A stretch of DNA of 64,000 nt. It comes from Thiodiazotropha sp050305975. Lineage in GTDB: Bacteria > Pseudomonadota > Gammaproteobacteria > Chromatiales > Chromatiaceae. The notes beneath the pieces were generated by a model that did not search any database, was not told the origin of the DNA, and saw only the letters and a program-made list of their open reading frames with translations. The stretch covers positions 1 to 64,000 of the forward strand of contig JBNLGI010000088.1 of the NCBI GenBank assembly GCA_050305975.1, given 5' to 3'. Each line of letters starts with the position of its first letter. Positions within the stretch are counted from its first letter, which is position 1. Positions 40,842 through 50,017 of this stretch are shown one piece after another. Made by a program: the position numbers and the translations under genes.

Positions 40842-41819
40842 TCAAGAGGGCAGGAAGTCGATGGGGTAGGAGACGATGGCGGTATCCACATCCTTGGCCG
40901 CGAACTTGAACAGCTTGATGCGTGAGACCAGTTTGCGCTCCAGCGCTTCGTCGTTCAGTTCCGAAGAGACGACGCGGCATTTGGTGACGCGGCCATCGGG
41001 GGCGATGGTCAGCTCAAGCACCACCTTGCCGCGCAGGGTCGGATCCTTGCGCAGGGCCCGGTTGTAAAGGGCGTAGACCGCGCCCTTGTTCTGGTCGAAA
41101 ACGGTCTGGATCTCTTCCCGCGTACGGTTGCCCTTGTGATTCTTGCCTGTGCCCTTGCTGCTGGCGTTCTGGGCCTGCTTGGCCTGGGCCGCGCGGCTCG
41201 AGACTTGGGTCGTGGTGCGTCCTCCCAGGCCCTGGCCACCGGTATCCCGACTCAGCGCCGCGGTATTGATGCCACCGCTGCCCTGGGCCGCGCCGGAAGT
41301 GATGATGGAGCGCGTGGCGGCGGTCGCCTTCTGCCCCGTCGTGGCCCGTTTCTGGATACCCGCGGTCGAGGGCACGGCGGGCTCCTCACGCAGATCGGCC
41401 AGTTGATCGGCAAACGCCAGCAGGCCGGAACTGGCGGCCTTCTTGCGCGCCTGTTCCGTGGAGGAGGGCGGTGGCTTCTGTTTCGCCACCTGGGGTTCCG
41501 GCTTCTTCTCCGGTTCGGGCTTTTTCGCCTCCTTCGGCTTCTCTTTCTTGGGCTCCGGCTTCTTCTCCTCGACGACCTTCGGCTTCGGCTTGGGCTTTGG
41601 CGGCGGCGCCTTTTTCTGTTCCAGGATCAGGCGCGCCAGACGCGGCGGCAGCGTCTGCTTCTTGAAACGCTCCTTCTCGGGCAGGTCGATCACCGGCACG
41701 ATCGTGCCCAGCAGCAGGGCGATCAGCAGCACGACGGCGGTGATCAGATAGAAGCGGCGCTCGTCCTTGTCCAGGGTGCTCCAGGGCAACTGTGCGGTGT
41801 GACGGTAGGAGATGCTCAC
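40842..41819 (-). CDS. TonB-like energy transducer with AgmX/PglI-type C-terminus
   Basis: The 325-residue protein has a membrane helix (about 26-46), a long Pro/Lys/Glu-rich stretch (about 65-120) able to span the periplasm, and a C-terminal domain (about 230-325). That domain contains YALYNRALRKDPTLRGKVVLEL, TIAPDGRVTKCRVVSSELND and a terminal SYPIDFLPS, as in AgmX/PglI-type gliding proteins. It overlaps the ExbD gene by four bases. It probably transmits force from the ExbB/ExbD motor to the outer envelope. The target is unknown. Confidence 0.82.
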   Translation of the reverse strand: MSISYRHTAQLPWSTLDKDERRFYLITAVVLLIALLLGTIVPVIDLPEKERFKKQTLPPRLARLILEQKKAPPPKPKPKPKVVEEKKPEPKKEKPKEAKKPEPEKKPEPQVAKQKPPPSSTEQARKKAASSGLLAFADQLADLREEPAVPSTAGIQKRATTGQKATAATRSIITSGAAQGSGGINTAALSRDTGGQGLGGRTTTQVSSRAAQAKQAQNASSKGTGKNHKGNRTREEIQTVFDQNKGAVYALYNRALRKDPTLRGKVVLELTIAPDGRVTKCRVVSSELNDEALERKLVSRIKLFKFAAKDVDTAIVSYPIDFLPS

Positions 41820-42328
41820 AACGTCTGCCCCCCTTCCACCGTTTTGGCCTGCTGGAGTACGGCCAGGGAGACATGGGGGTAATCCGATTCGGCGCAGGTG
41901 GCCATGACCCGCTTCAGCAGATCGTAGGGGATCTCCTTGTCGCCCATGATGGTGATATTTCCGCTGAAGGGCTCCAGGGTGCTCGCCTTGGCGTGATCGG
42001 CGTGACGCTGGAGCTCCTCTTGCAGAGAGGGCAGCAGGGTGCCCTGCGGCAACGGCTGGCTGAGGTCGAGGATGTGGCGGCCCTGCACCAGGATTTCGTT
42101 GCGGTTGACCATCACCACCAGGGTCTCTTTAGGCTTCTGCTCGGCCTTGGCTTCAGGCAGGCTCAGCGCCTTGGCGTTGGGCAGCACCTGCACCTCGCCC
42201 GAGTTGACCAGCAGGAAGAACACCAGGATGGTGAAAATATCCATCAACGAGACCAGGTTGAGCACCGCTCTGCCCTTGTTTCGTTTGTGGTGGCGATCCA
42301 TTCGCTTCGCCCGGCGCGACATCTTCAT
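41816..42328 (-). CDS. ExbD/TolR-family protein with intact transmembrane Asp
   Basis: The 170-residue protein has a basic N-terminus, a single helix (LVSLMDIFTILVFFLLV) containing Asp30, the proton-carrying position of ExbD/TolR, and a periplasmic domain with ITIMGDKEIPYDLLKRVMATC. It belongs to the proton-driven motor with the ExbB-like protein encoded upstream. Both of its ends overlap neighbours by four bases. It is one of two ExbD proteins in the operon. The other lacks the Asp, so this is probably the active proton subunit. Confidence 0.88.
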   Translation of the reverse strand: MKMSRRAKRMDRHHKRNKGRAVLNLVSLMDIFTILVFFLLVNSGEVQVLPNAKALSLPEAKAEQKPKETLVVMVNRNEILVQGRHILDLSQPLPQGTLLPSLQEELQRHADHAKASTLEPFSGNITIMGDKEIPYDLLKRVMATCAESDYPHVSLAVLQQAKTVEGGQTL

Positions 42329-42834
42329 GAGGCGTTACCTTGTGCCGTGACTTGCGGGGGCGCATCGCCCAGAGAAATCTCCGGAAACAGCTCTGCCTGT
42401 ACCAGGGAACCGGCTTCGAACTGTTCGGTCATGCGCACAGCGTCCATGACCTTGACCATGGTTTCGTAACTCGTTTGCGGCTCTGACAGGATGAAGGCGT
42501 TGCGTTTCTCGGGAAACCGGACCTTGATCTGCACCAGCAGATCGTTGAGCGCCTTGAGATCGTAGCCGCCGGCGTCGTTGTGGATGCGCTTGATCAGGCC
42601 GCCCGCTTGGTCCGCCACCTCCAGGCTGTCCTTGCGGATGATCACCTCGAGCTGCAGCTCCTTGATCGCCTGCAGGGCACCTTCACTGGCCGGCGGCAGG
42701 TAGAGCTCGAGGATGGAGAAGCGGTTGAAGGCCGCCGTAATCAGCAGAAAAGGGATCAGGATCACCATCAGATTGAGGAAGGCGGTGATGTTCAGCCCCT
42801 CCTCGTGATTATGGTGACGCAGACGTTTTCTCAT
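42325..42834 (-). CDS. ExbD/TolR-family protein with Asn in place of the key Asp
   Basis: The 169-residue protein resembles ExbD with a helix LNITAFLNLMVILIPFLLITAAF. The position normally held by Asp (FVDVM in ExbD) is Asn21, encoded by AAT. The periplasmic part has the usual RFPEKRNAFILSEPQTSYETMVKVMDAVR pattern. The replacement should prevent proton carriage by this subunit, leaving a structural or regulatory role beside the intact paralogue encoded next. Both overlaps with neighbours are four bases. This arrangement of two unlike ExbD proteins recalls AglQ/AglS. Confidence 0.85.
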   Translation of the reverse strand: MRKRLRHHNHEEGLNITAFLNLMVILIPFLLITAAFNRFSILELYLPPASEGALQAIKELQLEVIIRKDSLEVADQAGGLIKRIHNDAGGYDLKALNDLLVQIKVRFPEKRNAFILSEPQTSYETMVKVMDAVRMTEQFEAGSLVQAELFPEISLGDAPPQVTAQGNAS

Positions 42835-43484
42835 GCGTTGCTCCGTGCGGAATAGGCCTTCTCGTTGAAGATGTTGAGAAACTTGACCGAGGCCATCTCC
42901 AGGCTGTCGACCAGCTGGGTGGTCTTGCTCTGCAGCAGGGCGTAGACCAGCAGCAGCGGAATCGCCGCCATCAGGCCGAAGGCGGTGGTGTTCATGGCCA
43001 CCGAGATACTGGCGGAGAGCAGGTCGGCCTTCTCGGCGGGATCGGCGTTGGAGACCGCGGTGAAGGCCTGGATCAGACCGATGATGGTGCCGAGCAGTCC
43101 CAGCAGGGTGGCGATATTGGCCAGAGTGCTGAGATAGTGGGTGCGCTTCTCCATGCGCGGGATGGCCTCCATCAGCCCCTCTTCCATGGCGACCTCCACG
43201 TCGTCGCGGCGGCGTGCGGTGCGGGCCCGGGCCAGACCGTAGGTGAGCATGGTGCCCATGGCGGTCTTGGACTTGCTGGCGGTGTCCATGGCCTGTTTGA
43301 AATCACCGCTGTTGAGCATCGGCAGAACCTTTTTCCAGGTTCGCTTGTTGCTACCGGTGACCAGGGTGAGGTAGAGCCAGCGCTCGATGGCAATGGCCAC
43401 GCCGCCGGCGAAGATCAACAGGATGGGGTACATGAACATCCCGCCTTCCTGGAAGAATCGGATGATGGATTCGAAAAGCTCCAT
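42831..43484 (-). CDS. MotA/TolQ/ExbB proton-channel family protein
   Basis: The 217-residue protein has three membrane helices: residues 16-36, about 120-142 (LANIATLLGLLGTIIGLIQAF), and about 160-185. It carries the ExbB-type proline and glycine pattern, plus a cytoplasmic loop rich in Arg and Glu. It should form the pentameric stator around the ExbD pair. The gene overlaps the second ExbD gene by four bases and starts 86 nt after the small secreted protein gene. This pairing with TonB-like and TPR genes matches AglR in the Agl-Glt system. Confidence 0.9.
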   Translation of the reverse strand: MELFESIIRFFQEGGMFMYPILLIFAGGVAIAIERWLYLTLVTGSNKRTWKKVLPMLNSGDFKQAMDTASKSKTAMGTMLTYGLARARTARRRDDVEVAMEEGLMEAIPRMEKRTHYLSTLANIATLLGLLGTIIGLIQAFTAVSNADPAEKADLLSASISVAMNTTAFGLMAAIPLLLVYALLQSKTTQLVDSLEMASVKFLNIFNEKAYSARSNA

Positions 43485-43570
43485 GGGTTTCTCCGTACTA
43501 GTCTCTTGAGTTACGAGTGTGTCTGTGGGCTCGGCCGTTCATCGTCGATCGGCATACATGCCCGGATTCT

Positions 43571-43864
43571 TTACGGTTTTTCGCCGAATGTCTGGTACCA
43601 ATCCACACGTCTGCGAAACACATCACGGTCCAGAGGAACCAGAAGCTCCTCCATCGTGGTCATCTCCGGCGGCATCATGCCGGTGAGCCGCTTGGCCTGG
43701 CGCCAGGGCACCACGTAGAGCACGTTGGGCGACTCCTTGTTGCCGAAAATGGCGGCTCCCTCCATCTCCAGGCGCTGCTCGGCAAGGCTCTGTTGCGAGA
43801 ACCCCAGGAGCAGCATCAGGCCGAGCAGGAGGGTGGCCGGATGGGACAGGTGTTTGATACGCAT
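43571..43864 (-). CDS. Small exported protein of unknown function
   Basis: The 97-residue product has a signal peptide (MRIKHLSHPATLLLGLMLLLGFSQQSLA) and a short mature part with AIFGNKESPNVLYVVPWRQ, ending RVDWYQTFGEKP. I recognise no domain. It starts 2 nt after the TPR lipoprotein gene stops and lies before the ExbB-like gene, so it is likely part of the complex in the periplasm. Confidence 0.65.
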   Translation of the reverse strand: MRIKHLSHPATLLLGLMLLLGFSQQSLAEQRLEMEGAAIFGNKESPNVLYVVPWRQAKRLTGMMPPEMTTMEELLVPLDRDVFRRRVDWYQTFGEKP

Positions 43865-43866
43865 GT

Positions 43867-44475
43867 CTATTTCCCTCCGTCCACGCGGCGTTCGAGATCG
43901 AGGATCCAGCCCTCGATCTCCTGGTTTGGCGCCTCCGCCAGCTTCTGGCAGAGGCGGTATTGCTCGAGCGCCTTGGCCGGCTCGGCCAGATAGAGGTCGT
44001 AGAGGATGCCTAGGTTGCGATGCGCCAGCAGATAGACCGGCTCGAGCGTCAAGGCCTGCTGGTAGGCCTGTTCCGCCTCCTGGAAACGCCCCTGCAGGCG
44101 CAGGGCCACACCCAGCTGGTTGTGGGCGGGCGCGCTCTGGGGATTGCGTGACAGGGCCTCGCGAAAGGCCTTTTCCGCCGCAGCCGGATCGTTCTGTTTC
44201 AGGTGGATGATGCCGAGATTGGTCAGCGGGCCCGCCAGTTCGGGATGTTCGTCCGCGAGGTTTTGAAACTGCTGTTTGGCCTGATCCAGGTCTCCCTGGC
44301 GCAGGCTGAGCAGGGCTTCTTCAAAGCTGCGTTGCAGGGCGCTGTCGGCAGGCTTCTCCGCCGTCCCGGCGGCGCCGGGCTTGGCTGTCGTGGTGGAGGG
44401 CAGCGAACTGCAGCCGCCGATCAGCAGGGCGGCGCAGAGGGCCAGGCCGAATGATCTAATTGATGGCATCGACAC
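43867..44475 (-). CDS. TPR lipoprotein
   Basis: The 202-residue protein has a lipobox (ALLIGGC) and at least three TPR units: LSLRQGDLDQAKQQFQNLADEHPELAGPL, then ADPAAAEKAF- and RFQEAEQAYQQAL-like helices. It is an envelope scaffold of GltE type. It overlaps the end of the 940-residue TPR gene by 20 nt. It probably links the motor to the large TPR proteins. Confidence 0.8.
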   Translation of the reverse strand: MSMPSIRSFGLALCAALLIGGCSSLPSTTTAKPGAAGTAEKPADSALQRSFEEALLSLRQGDLDQAKQQFQNLADEHPELAGPLTNLGIIHLKQNDPAAAEKAFREALSRNPQSAPAHNQLGVALRLQGRFQEAEQAYQQALTLEPVYLLAHRNLGILYDLYLAEPAKALEQYRLCQKLAEAPNQEIEGWILDLERRVDGGK

Positions 44476-47278
44476 CCTCCTCGTTCTGTTCCTGTTTGGC
44501 GTAGCGGGCCGGCAGCAGTTTAGCCAGGGCGGCGAAGCTCTTCTTGACCCATTCGTCGTAGATGCCCTGGGTGGTCAGCTTGGCGTTCGATTCGTAGACC
44601 GCGATCGCCTTGTCCTCGAAGGGGTAGGCCTGCTCCTCCAGCAGGATCTCGTACTGCTCGAGCTCCTCCGCGTTGAGGCCTTTGGGGCGTTCCGATTTCA
44701 TCAATGCCGCGCCGAACTGCTGGTAGAGCTCGCCGATGTGGTAGGTGGCGGCGCTGGTGACCTCGGCGATGCCGTATTCGGCGGCCCGCTTGTAGCCGGC
44801 GATGGCGCTCTGCATCTGGTCCTTCTTGCGCTTGAGGTTCTTCTCCAGCGGCGCCTTCAGGGCGATGCGCTTGAACATTTCATGCTCCGGCTCGGCCAGA
44901 CGCAGCGAGGCCTGCGCGGCCAGGTAACGGCTGCGGTCGGTACGCAGCTTGCCGGCGCCGGCGTCGGCTTCGATCAGCTGTTCGAGCCAGTGGTCGCGCT
45001 GCTTGGGCTTGCCGTTCTTTTCGTAGAGACCGGCCAGCTTGTGGCGCGCCTCCATGGCGGGCTCGAGGGGGATCGGGAACTGCTCCACATAGCGGCTGTA
45101 GGCCTCGATGGCCTTGGCCTCCTGGCCGGCCTTCTCATACAGTTCCGCCGCCTGCCAGCCGGCGGCCTGGCGCAGTTCGGGGGTCTCGCCCTCGGCCGCG
45201 ATGGTGGTCAGCTCGGCCGCCGCCTTGAGGGGTTGATCGGTCTCCAGGTAGGCGGTGGCCAGTTTGCTGTTGACGTCGGCCATCAGCTCGCTGTCGGGAT
45301 AGCGCTTGCGGAAGGCCTCGAGAATCTCGGCCGAGCGTGTCCAGTCGCCGCTGGCGATGAGGCTGGCCGCGGCGTCGTATTCGGCGGTGGCGCGTATCGA
45401 GGCTCCGGGCACCAGGCTGGAGACCCGCAGGAACTGACTGGCGGCGCCCTGCTGGTCGCCCTGCTCACGCAGGGAGGCGCCCTGCTGGTAGATGCTGGCG
45501 GCGAGGCGCTCCTCGAGCGCCTGGCGCTGCTCGTCTTTCTTCGGCAGCAGGGCCAGAGCCTGTTGGTAGCCCACTTCGGCGGCGGCGTAGTCCTTCTGTT
45601 CGAACGCGGCGTGGGCGGCCACGGTCCAGGCGGTGCGCCGCAACTCGCTGTCGGCGGGCGGCTGCAGATTGACCACCTGCAGGGCGGCGCCCCTGGCACG
45701 GCCCAGATCGTTCATCTCCAGCAGCTGTTCGGAGGCCTTGGTCAACACCGCCGGCATGCGTGGATCCTGGGGAAACACGCCGCTGAAGCGCAGGGCGCTC
45801 TCCACTTCCCGCTTGCGCCAGGCCGGTTTCTGCGCTTCTTTCAGCTGTTTCTCCTGTTCGGCATAGGCGAGCAGGGCGGCGTAACCGGCCTCGGCCCGCT
45901 TGTCGTGGGGCGGCAGGGTATAGGCGCTCTGCTCGTAGGCCGTCACCGCGTCAGGATACTGTTTGAGTTCGAACAGCAGCTCGGCGAGCAGGAAACTGAT
46001 ACTGCCGGCGGTCGGGTCGTCCGGGAAGGAGTCGAGGTAGAGACGGTACCAGTGGGCCGCCTCGCGGCCCTCACGCTCCTGGTCGGCTGCCGCCTTCGGT
46101 GTGTTGAGCTTGGCGCTCTGCTGCGCCAGGGCGTGGTGATACTCGGCCAGCTCCTTGAGGTAGCTGCGCAGCTGGGCGTTCAGCCAGGTGCGGTCGGCCT
46201 CGTCGAGCTGCTGCCGGAACTCGCTGTGCACGGCATAGCGCTGGGTGAAGGCCTTCTTGCTCTCCAGGGCCTGACTGGGAAAGTTGTTGTCGGTGTAGAT
46301 CTGCACCACCTTGACCGCCAGGCGGGGCGACTGGGGGTGGGCCGGATCGAGGTCGACGAAGGCCAGGTAGGCGTCGGCCGCGTCTTGGATGCGCTCCTGC
46401 TTCAGATAGAGGTCGCCCAGGCCGCGATAGACCATGTATTCGTAGTTGCGGTGTCCCTTTTCGCCGAAATAGCGGCTGATGCGCTGGGTGCCGCCCAGTT
46501 CGGAAAAGGTCAGACTGATGACCCGCAGAGTCTCTTGCAGCAGAGCCCGGTCGGCATCGGAGACCTGGCTCAGATCGACCCGCTGGCCGCTGCCGAGCTT
46601 GCGGTCGAGCAGCTCGGTGAAGGAGTCGAGGCCCTGTTCGATATGACCCTGTTTGAAGCGGGACCAGCCGTGCTTGAGCAGGGCGCGGTCGTAGAAGGGG
46701 GAGTCTTCCGACTGTTTGAGGATGGCGCCGTAGGCCTGTTCCGCCCGCGCGAACTGCTGCATGACGAAAAAGCGCTCGCCGCGGCGGAACTGCCCCTCCT
46801 GCCAGTGGGGGCTGTCGGGATGGTGATCCACCAACTCCTGCAGGCGGACCATCATCTTGTCCAGCTCGCCGTTGAGCTCATAGGCGCGTGCCAGCTGGTA
46901 GAGCACCAGGTCGCGGGAAGGGTAGTTGGGTTCCTTCTCCAGCAGTTGTTCGTAGAGACGGATCGACTTTTCGAGATCCGCCTGTTCGACGGTCGCCGAG
47001 TCGGACTGCATCAGCTGGGTCTCGCTCTGTTCCAGCTCCAGATCGGCCAGCCGGCGGGTGGCCTCGCTGCTCAGTCGGCGGTCCGGATTGAGCTCCAGCA
47101 GGGCCTTGTAGTTCTGGATCACCTCCGCGCGATCGGCGGCGGTGAGGGGGCGTTTCTCGATCTGGATCTCCTGTTTCTCAAGATTGGCCAGCGTGGGTTC
47201 GTCGTCTCCCCGCCCGAGCAGGCCGGAACAGCCGGCGAGCTGGCTGGCGACGATGATAGCGGCGAGCAGCCTCTTCAT
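44456..47278 (-). CDS. Large TPR-repeat lipoprotein
   Basis: The 940-residue product has a lipobox (IIVASQLAGC) and many TPR-like helix pairs along its length, for example AEVIQNYKALLELNPDR and SIRLYEQLLEKEPNYPSRDLVLYQLARAYE. This is an elongated scaffold like GltD/AgmU in the Myxococcus gliding system. It overlaps the preceding gene by ATGA. An antisense open frame of similar length on the other strand is a codon mirror. The location is the outer envelope; partners are likely the neighbouring TPR proteins. Confidence 0.85.
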   Translation of the reverse strand: MKRLLAAIIVASQLAGCSGLLGRGDDEPTLANLEKQEIQIEKRPLTAADRAEVIQNYKALLELNPDRRLSSEATRRLADLELEQSETQLMQSDSATVEQADLEKSIRLYEQLLEKEPNYPSRDLVLYQLARAYELNGELDKMMVRLQELVDHHPDSPHWQEGQFRRGERFFVMQQFARAEQAYGAILKQSEDSPFYDRALLKHGWSRFKQGHIEQGLDSFTELLDRKLGSGQRVDLSQVSDADRALLQETLRVISLTFSELGGTQRISRYFGEKGHRNYEYMVYRGLGDLYLKQERIQDAADAYLAFVDLDPAHPQSPRLAVKVVQIYTDNNFPSQALESKKAFTQRYAVHSEFRQQLDEADRTWLNAQLRSYLKELAEYHHALAQQSAKLNTPKAAADQEREGREAAHWYRLYLDSFPDDPTAGSISFLLAELLFELKQYPDAVTAYEQSAYTLPPHDKRAEAGYAALLAYAEQEKQLKEAQKPAWRKREVESALRFSGVFPQDPRMPAVLTKASEQLLEMNDLGRARGAALQVVNLQPPADSELRRTAWTVAAHAAFEQKDYAAAEVGYQQALALLPKKDEQRQALEERLAASIYQQGASLREQGDQQGAASQFLRVSSLVPGASIRATAEYDAAASLIASGDWTRSAEILEAFRKRYPDSELMADVNSKLATAYLETDQPLKAAAELTTIAAEGETPELRQAAGWQAAELYEKAGQEAKAIEAYSRYVEQFPIPLEPAMEARHKLAGLYEKNGKPKQRDHWLEQLIEADAGAGKLRTDRSRYLAAQASLRLAEPEHEMFKRIALKAPLEKNLKRKKDQMQSAIAGYKRAAEYGIAEVTSAATYHIGELYQQFGAALMKSERPKGLNAEELEQYEILLEEQAYPFEDKAIAVYESNAKLTTQGIYDEWVKKSFAALAKLLPARYAKQEQNEEGVDAIN

Positions 47279-49122
47279 GGCTTGCCGTCCTCCCCTGCGC
47301 TGACGCTGTCGAGCAGGCTGGCAACGCCGAATCGAGCCTGGATCAGATAGTCGTGGAGCAGGGTTTTACGCTGTTCCAGGGTCTCCACCGCCATCTGCTG
47401 CAACTGCTCGCTCTCCTTGACGCGCAGCTTCGCGACCTGTTCCAGCAGTGCCGGAATGCCGGCCTCCAGCTGCTCGATACGTTGGGCGTAGCCTTCGAAG
47501 CGGCCCTTGGTCTCTTCTCGCGCCCGCGCCAGACCGGCCTCCAGTTCGCGGGTCTTTTCCAGGGTCTGATCCAGTTCCGTCATCTGCTTTTTCAGCGTCC
47601 AGATCCGTTGCGGATGTTCGGTCACACTGCGCCAGACCAGAATGCCGCGCATCAGTCGGGAGATCTCCTGTTGGGCCTGCAGCTGACCGCCGGCGCCGAA
47701 TTGCTCGATCAGCGCGTCGATGCGGTCGAGGCGGGCCAGCCACTGTTTCTCGTCAGCGGTGGTGAGGATGAAGGGGGGTTCTTCCGGCGAGGCGGCTCGA
47801 TCGTACTGATTCTGCAGTGCTTCATGTTCCTGCTGCATCGACTGCAGCCGGTTGCCCTCAAGATAGGCGTCGACCTTGGGGGTCTGCTCCGAGTAGGCCT
47901 GCAGCTGAACCGCCAGCATCTCCCGGTAGGTTGTGATCTTCTCCTGCCATTGATGGAGATTGCGCTCCAGCTGACGCAGGTCGCTGTAGTCCTGCAGGCG
48001 TTCGATGAAGGCGTTCTTACTGAGCAGTATCGGCAGCTGGGCTTTGAGCGCCAGCAGCTCGGGCGAAGCTTCCGAAGTCTCGGAATTCTCCAGCAGCATG
48101 TTGGGGAAAGTGCTCTGTTGAACCTGCACGATCACGCCGTCCAGCGCGCTCAAGGCCGAGTCGTAGCGATCGATGGCGTCACGGTAACCCTGCAGCGACT
48201 GCTGTTCCGCCTCGAGCAGGGAGAGTGCGTAGGGAATGGCCAGCTGCACCTCGAGGACCGCCGGCTCCTGAGTATTGCGCTCAGCCAGCATCTTCCAAGG
48301 CACCAGGGCCTGGGCCGGTTGGTTCATCTTCAGCGAGGCCCAGCCGGCGCCGAGCAGTGCCTGGCTGCTGGCGGCTCCATTCAGCCTCACCCGCTGAAGC
48401 GCCTCGAGTGCGCTTTCGGGCTGCTCGGATTCCAACAACAGGTATCCGAGTACCAGGTTGGCGCGATCACGGATCGAACGCATCTCGTTCGATTCGACTT
48501 TGGCGCTACCGATCTCCTCCAGCAGGGCGATACCCTGCTCTCGTTCGCCGGTGCGCAGCAGTGCGATGGCACGGTTGTATTGCCCGTACTCGGACCAGTC
48601 GCTCTTCTCCGACAAGGCCGAAAGGGTCTCCACCGCCTCGCCGTTCTCGGCGTCGAGCAGCTGCAGCAGGCCCATCAGATTGATGCGTTCGTCCCGGGCC
48701 TGGGTCTCGAGTGCCTCGCCGGCCTTGCTGAGGGCCTGCTTGGCCGCTTTCTGATCACTGCGGCGATGGCGCGACTTGGCCAGCTGTAGCCAGGCACGGC
48801 TCTGCAGTTCGGGGGTGGCGGAGCGGGTCAGCACCCGTTCGAACAGGGATTCGGCGGTGTCGGGCATGCCATAGGCGAGATAGAGGCCGCCAAGCAGCAG
48901 TTCAGGCTCGTCCTCATAGGCCTGCATCAGCCCCTGCTTGCGGGCAGCCAGGATATGCACGATGGCCTGGAAGTAGTTCTCCTGGTAGAGCTGATAGAGG
49001 GCTTCACCATAGTGAAGGTCTTTCAGTTCCTGAGGTTCGCCGGTCTTTACCTCTGCGTGTGCGGTAAGGGTGAGGCAGAGTGAAGCAGTCAGCAGCAGGC
49101 GTCTGAGCGGGCTGGATCGCAA
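47275..49122 (-). CDS. Exported TPR-repeat and coiled-coil protein
   Basis: The 615-residue protein has a signal peptide (LLLTASLCLTLTAHA) and TPR-like repeats in the first half (YGEALYQLYQENYFQAIVHIL, PDTAESLFERVLTRSATPE). The C-terminal region, rich in Leu, Gln and Glu (KKQMTELDQTLEKTRELEAGLARAREE), is likely a coiled coil. It begins 4 nt after the stop of the 176-residue exported protein gene and overlaps the next TPR gene by ATGA. I do not know a single named family. Confidence 0.8.
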   Translation of the reverse strand: MRSSPLRRLLLTASLCLTLTAHAEVKTGEPQELKDLHYGEALYQLYQENYFQAIVHILAARKQGLMQAYEDEPELLLGGLYLAYGMPDTAESLFERVLTRSATPELQSRAWLQLAKSRHRRSDQKAAKQALSKAGEALETQARDERINLMGLLQLLDAENGEAVETLSALSEKSDWSEYGQYNRAIALLRTGEREQGIALLEEIGSAKVESNEMRSIRDRANLVLGYLLLESEQPESALEALQRVRLNGAASSQALLGAGWASLKMNQPAQALVPWKMLAERNTQEPAVLEVQLAIPYALSLLEAEQQSLQGYRDAIDRYDSALSALDGVIVQVQQSTFPNMLLENSETSEASPELLALKAQLPILLSKNAFIERLQDYSDLRQLERNLHQWQEKITTYREMLAVQLQAYSEQTPKVDAYLEGNRLQSMQQEHEALQNQYDRAASPEEPPFILTTADEKQWLARLDRIDALIEQFGAGGQLQAQQEISRLMRGILVWRSVTEHPQRIWTLKKQMTELDQTLEKTRELEAGLARAREETKGRFEGYAQRIEQLEAGIPALLEQVAKLRVKESEQLQQMAVETLEQRKTLLHDYLIQARFGVASLLDSVSAGEDGKP

Positions 49123-49126
49123 GGGA

Positions 49127-49657
49127 TCACTCCCACTCCCGGATCTCGAAGTCCGGCTGCTGCATGGCGACGCTGTCGACGATCTTCAGTTCGAGGTATT
49201 TGGGGCCGATTCCCTTGCTGAAGGTGACCGTGGCTCCCCGTTTGTAGTCTCGTCCCTTGGGACCGACGCCAGTGAAGAAGGCTACCAGTTCGTGATCACC
49301 CGACTTTATGTTGCCGAGATAGAGCCGTTGTACACCACCTCTCTGCAGTGCTTTGACTTCGCGTTCGGTGTAGAGATGGTTTGCGAGTTCCTTGTCGTCG
49401 ATCTGCAGCTGTACCGAGTCGAGTTTGAAATAGTTGCCGATATCCATCGACAGGAAGACCGAAACCTGGGTGTTACCGGGGAAGAGCATCTCCTCTTCAA
49501 GGATGAAGAGTTCACGGTTGACTTCCAATACCGCCTGTTTGAGATCCTGGACCTGTTGATCGAGAGCCTTTCCCTGACTTTCAGCGGATTCGGCGGCCGC
49601 CAGTGTGACGCCGAGACTGAAAACGAGGGAGAGAAGGGTGCGTATGAGGATTTTCAA
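49127..49657 (-). CDS. Exported protein, first gene of the Agl-Glt-like operon
   Basis: The 176-residue product has a signal peptide (MKILIRTLLSLVFSLGVTLAAA), a short coiled-coil-like segment (LDQQVQDLKQAVLEVNRELFILEEEML) and a beta-rich domain with SGDHELVAFFTGVGPKGRDY. Such a fold could bind a ligand or protein. It starts the operon of TPR, ExbB/ExbD and TonB-like genes, and its stop is 4 nt before the next ATG. I recognise no named family. Confidence 0.7.
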   Translation of the reverse strand: MKILIRTLLSLVFSLGVTLAAAESAESQGKALDQQVQDLKQAVLEVNRELFILEEEMLFPGNTQVSVFLSMDIGNYFKLDSVQLQIDDKELANHLYTEREVKALQRGGVQRLYLGNIKSGDHELVAFFTGVGPKGRDYKRGATVTFSKGIGPKYLELKIVDSVAMQQPDFEIREWE

Positions 49658-50017
49658 GGTAGCGGTCCCGGTTGGTAAAGCCCTACGGTAAGCCTATAAA
49701 TCTATATGAATTAGTGCTTTGCGTTTGCGATCATAGTCACAGCTTGAATCTGAAAATTGGTTCTATTTTCCCAAATGCGAATCATAGCGGAACTGTGTTC
49801 CTATCGCTACGCCGACATCCAATCTGTAGCCGTCAAGGGGCGTCTCACGCCCCGCCAAAACAACAGGCTCTGCCTGGGTAAGGTTGTTTGAAGGTGCAAC
49901 TGTGTTAGCCTGCATCCAACGTTGAAGGCACGACTCATTACCTTCCAAACGAGGCTAGCATAAATCATCAACACGCAGCTTCCCAGTTGTGGCTGAGGCG
50001 GCGGTGTCAGGACTTCG
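49658..50017. other. Intergenic region between the Agl-Glt-like operon and the DUF3187 gene
   Basis: This 360-bp region separates two divergent genes and must carry both promoters. The part around 49680-49790 is A/T-richer. I see no open frame with a good start, no clear hairpin and no RNA gene, and no promoter I can place confidently. Confidence 0.5.

Noticed and set aside
44381..47350. A 989-codon open frame on the plus strand opposite the large TPR lipoprotein gene.
   Set aside because: It mirrors the codon pattern of the minus-strand gene, is full of low-complexity Leu/Gly/Gln runs and has no signal or domain. The minus-strand gene has a lipobox and TPR repeats.
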